Positions 63,041 to 64,000 of a stretch of 64,000 nucleotides of DNA are shown piece after piece. The stretch is taken from the NCBI RefSeq assembly GCF_000010725.1, contig NC_013858.1, forward strand, positions 496,001 through 560,000, written 5' to 3'. The stretch's first letter is position 1, and each line of letters begins with the position of its first letter. Below the pieces are notes generated by a model. That model was not told the DNA's origin and ran no database searches. It was given only the letters and a program-made list of their open reading frames with translations. The position numbers were made by a program, and so were the translations under genes. This DNA is from Azospirillum sp. B510 (GTDB taxonomy: Bacteria; Pseudomonadota; Alphaproteobacteria; Azospirillales; Azospirillaceae).

Positions 63041-64000
63041 ATGGAAGGGTTCAAAGCGTGCTTTGGAGCGCTGGACGATCCACGACGGGGCAATGCTCGT
63101 CAACACGACCTTCATGAAATGCTGATGATCGCTCTCTGCACGTTCCTGTGCGGTGGGCGAACCTGCATCGACATGGCGGAGTTCGCTGACGAACGTCAGG
63201 AGTTTCTGGGCGAATTCCTCACCTTAAAGGGCGGTCCGCCATCGCACGATACCTTCAGCCGGCTGTTTCGTCTCCTTGATCCCAAGCAGTTTCAGGCCTG
63301 TTTCCGCACCTTCATGGACCGCTTTGCCGAGACCTGCCAGGGCGTCATCGCCATCGACGGCAAGGCGCTGCGGCGCTCCTTCGATACGGCGAGTGCTAAG
63401 TCGCCCCTGCACATGGTCAGCGCCTGGGGGTGCGAGCAGCGTCTGGTGCTCGCTCAGATCGCCACCGACGCCAAGTCCAACGAAATCACCGCCGTGCCCA
63501 CGTTGTTGGAGATGCTGGCGCTCAAAGGGACCATCGTGACCGTCGACGCGCTCAACTGCCAGCGCGACATCGCCCAGAAAATCATCGATCGGAAGGGCGA
63601 CTACGCCTTGGCGCTCAAAGGCAATCAGGGCACGCTCCATGCTGACGTGAGCCTGTTTCTCGACGATCCCGAGACCACGACCACCACCAGCCACACCACC
63701 GTTGATGGCGATCATGGCCGCATTGAGACCCGTACCAGCGTCGTCTCCACCGACATTACCTGGCTCCAGGCCATTCACCAATGGCCTGGGCTGGCGGCCA
63801 TCGGCAAGGTGGTCCGTACCCGCGAAACCCCGGCCAAGACGACGACGGAGACCGCCTACTACCTGTTCAGCACGCCGCTCTCCGCCGAACGCTGCGGTGA
63901 GGTCGTCCGCGCCCATTGGGGCGTGGAGAACAGCCTGCATTGGCGCCTCGACGTCACCATGAACGAGGATCAAGCCCGTAACCGCAAGGACAACGGCCCC
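63041..64000 (+). mobile_element. ISAs1-family transposase, 3' end cut by the window edge
   Basis: 320 codons are visible in one open frame from ATG 63041 (GGGGGAACGAG upstream) to the right edge, with no stop. It is the DDE transposase of the ISAs1 family: the first Asp in AIDGKALRRSFD (~residue 106), the second in VTVDALNCQRDI (~168), and the Glu in the family-typical HWGVENSLHWRLDVTMNEDQ (~294). The N-terminal part (DDPRRGNARQHDLHEMLMIA) also fits. GC is lower than in neighbouring genes, in keeping with an acquired element. No frameshift is seen, so it may be active. Confidence 0.9.

Noticed and set aside
61905..63125. 406-codon plus-strand frame
   Set aside because: Crosses rnk and the start of the transposase and is Arg/Pro/Gly-rich with no family character.
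63224..63973. 249-codon minus-strand frame at the right end
   Set aside because: Antisense of the ISAs1-type transposase, whose catalytic motifs are on the plus strand.

Overview
The window reads as chromosome or chromid DNA from a high-GC alphaproteobacterium. A diazotroph of the Azospirillum / Rhodospirillales type is the best guess. This rests on GC-rich third codon positions throughout, a recognisable nifQ, a metal-independent NAD-formate dehydrogenase, an rluD-rpoH neighbourhood typical of alphaproteobacteria, and Fur- and Mo-box-like operators. The species assignment is inference. No rRNA, CRISPR array or prophage was seen. The only clear mobile element is an IS transposase cut by the right edge.

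Region 1 (1-14.8 kb) holds the end of a beta-rich protein gene, then a single 12.3 kb gene for a 4096-residue protein with LysM-like and Ig-like segments, then a fused double ABC ATPase with no permease. This is the least explained part of the window. Region 2 (14.9-20.6 kb) is a minus-strand block: DoxX, NifQ, NAD-formate dehydrogenase, a LysR regulator, and a molybdate-binding-protein-like gene with a DUF2478-like partner behind a Mo-box-like palindrome. Region 3 (20.7-25.8 kb) is an NAD salvage cluster: NMN adenylyltransferase/Nudix, NadE, PncB and PncA. Region 4 (25.8-28.1 kb) is a yjfL-yjfM-yjfC-like set. Region 5 (28.2-34.6 kb) is a TetR-controlled phospholipid cassette with start/stop overlaps: LplT-Aas fusion, CDP-alcohol phosphatidyltransferase, PlsC-like and CdsA-like enzymes.

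Region 6 (34.6-38.2 kb) is an iron-uptake unit: TonB-dependent siderophore receptor, PepSY membrane protein and a small membrane protein, with Fur-box-like sites. It diverges from region 7 (38.4-47.6 kb), an MdtABC-type RND pump followed by an ECF sigma factor, a membrane-anchored partner and a periplasmic metal-sensor-like protein. Region 8 (47.6-51.3 kb) has a DnaA-box-like cluster, a small DNA-binding-like protein, a chemotaxis receptor and an SDR. Region 9 (51.5-57.9 kb) is housekeeping: THUMP RNA methyltransferase, DUF2267, three tRNA-Glu genes, threonine aldolase, RluD, RpoH and a GNAT protein. Region 10 (57.9-64.0 kb) has a MarR-GNAT fusion, PhzF, a serine/threonine dehydratase, GNAT, DUF1127, Rnk and the ISAs1-type transposase.

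Many very long reading frames on the opposite strand of the large genes (up to 3845 codons) are artefacts of GC-rich third positions and are not annotated.
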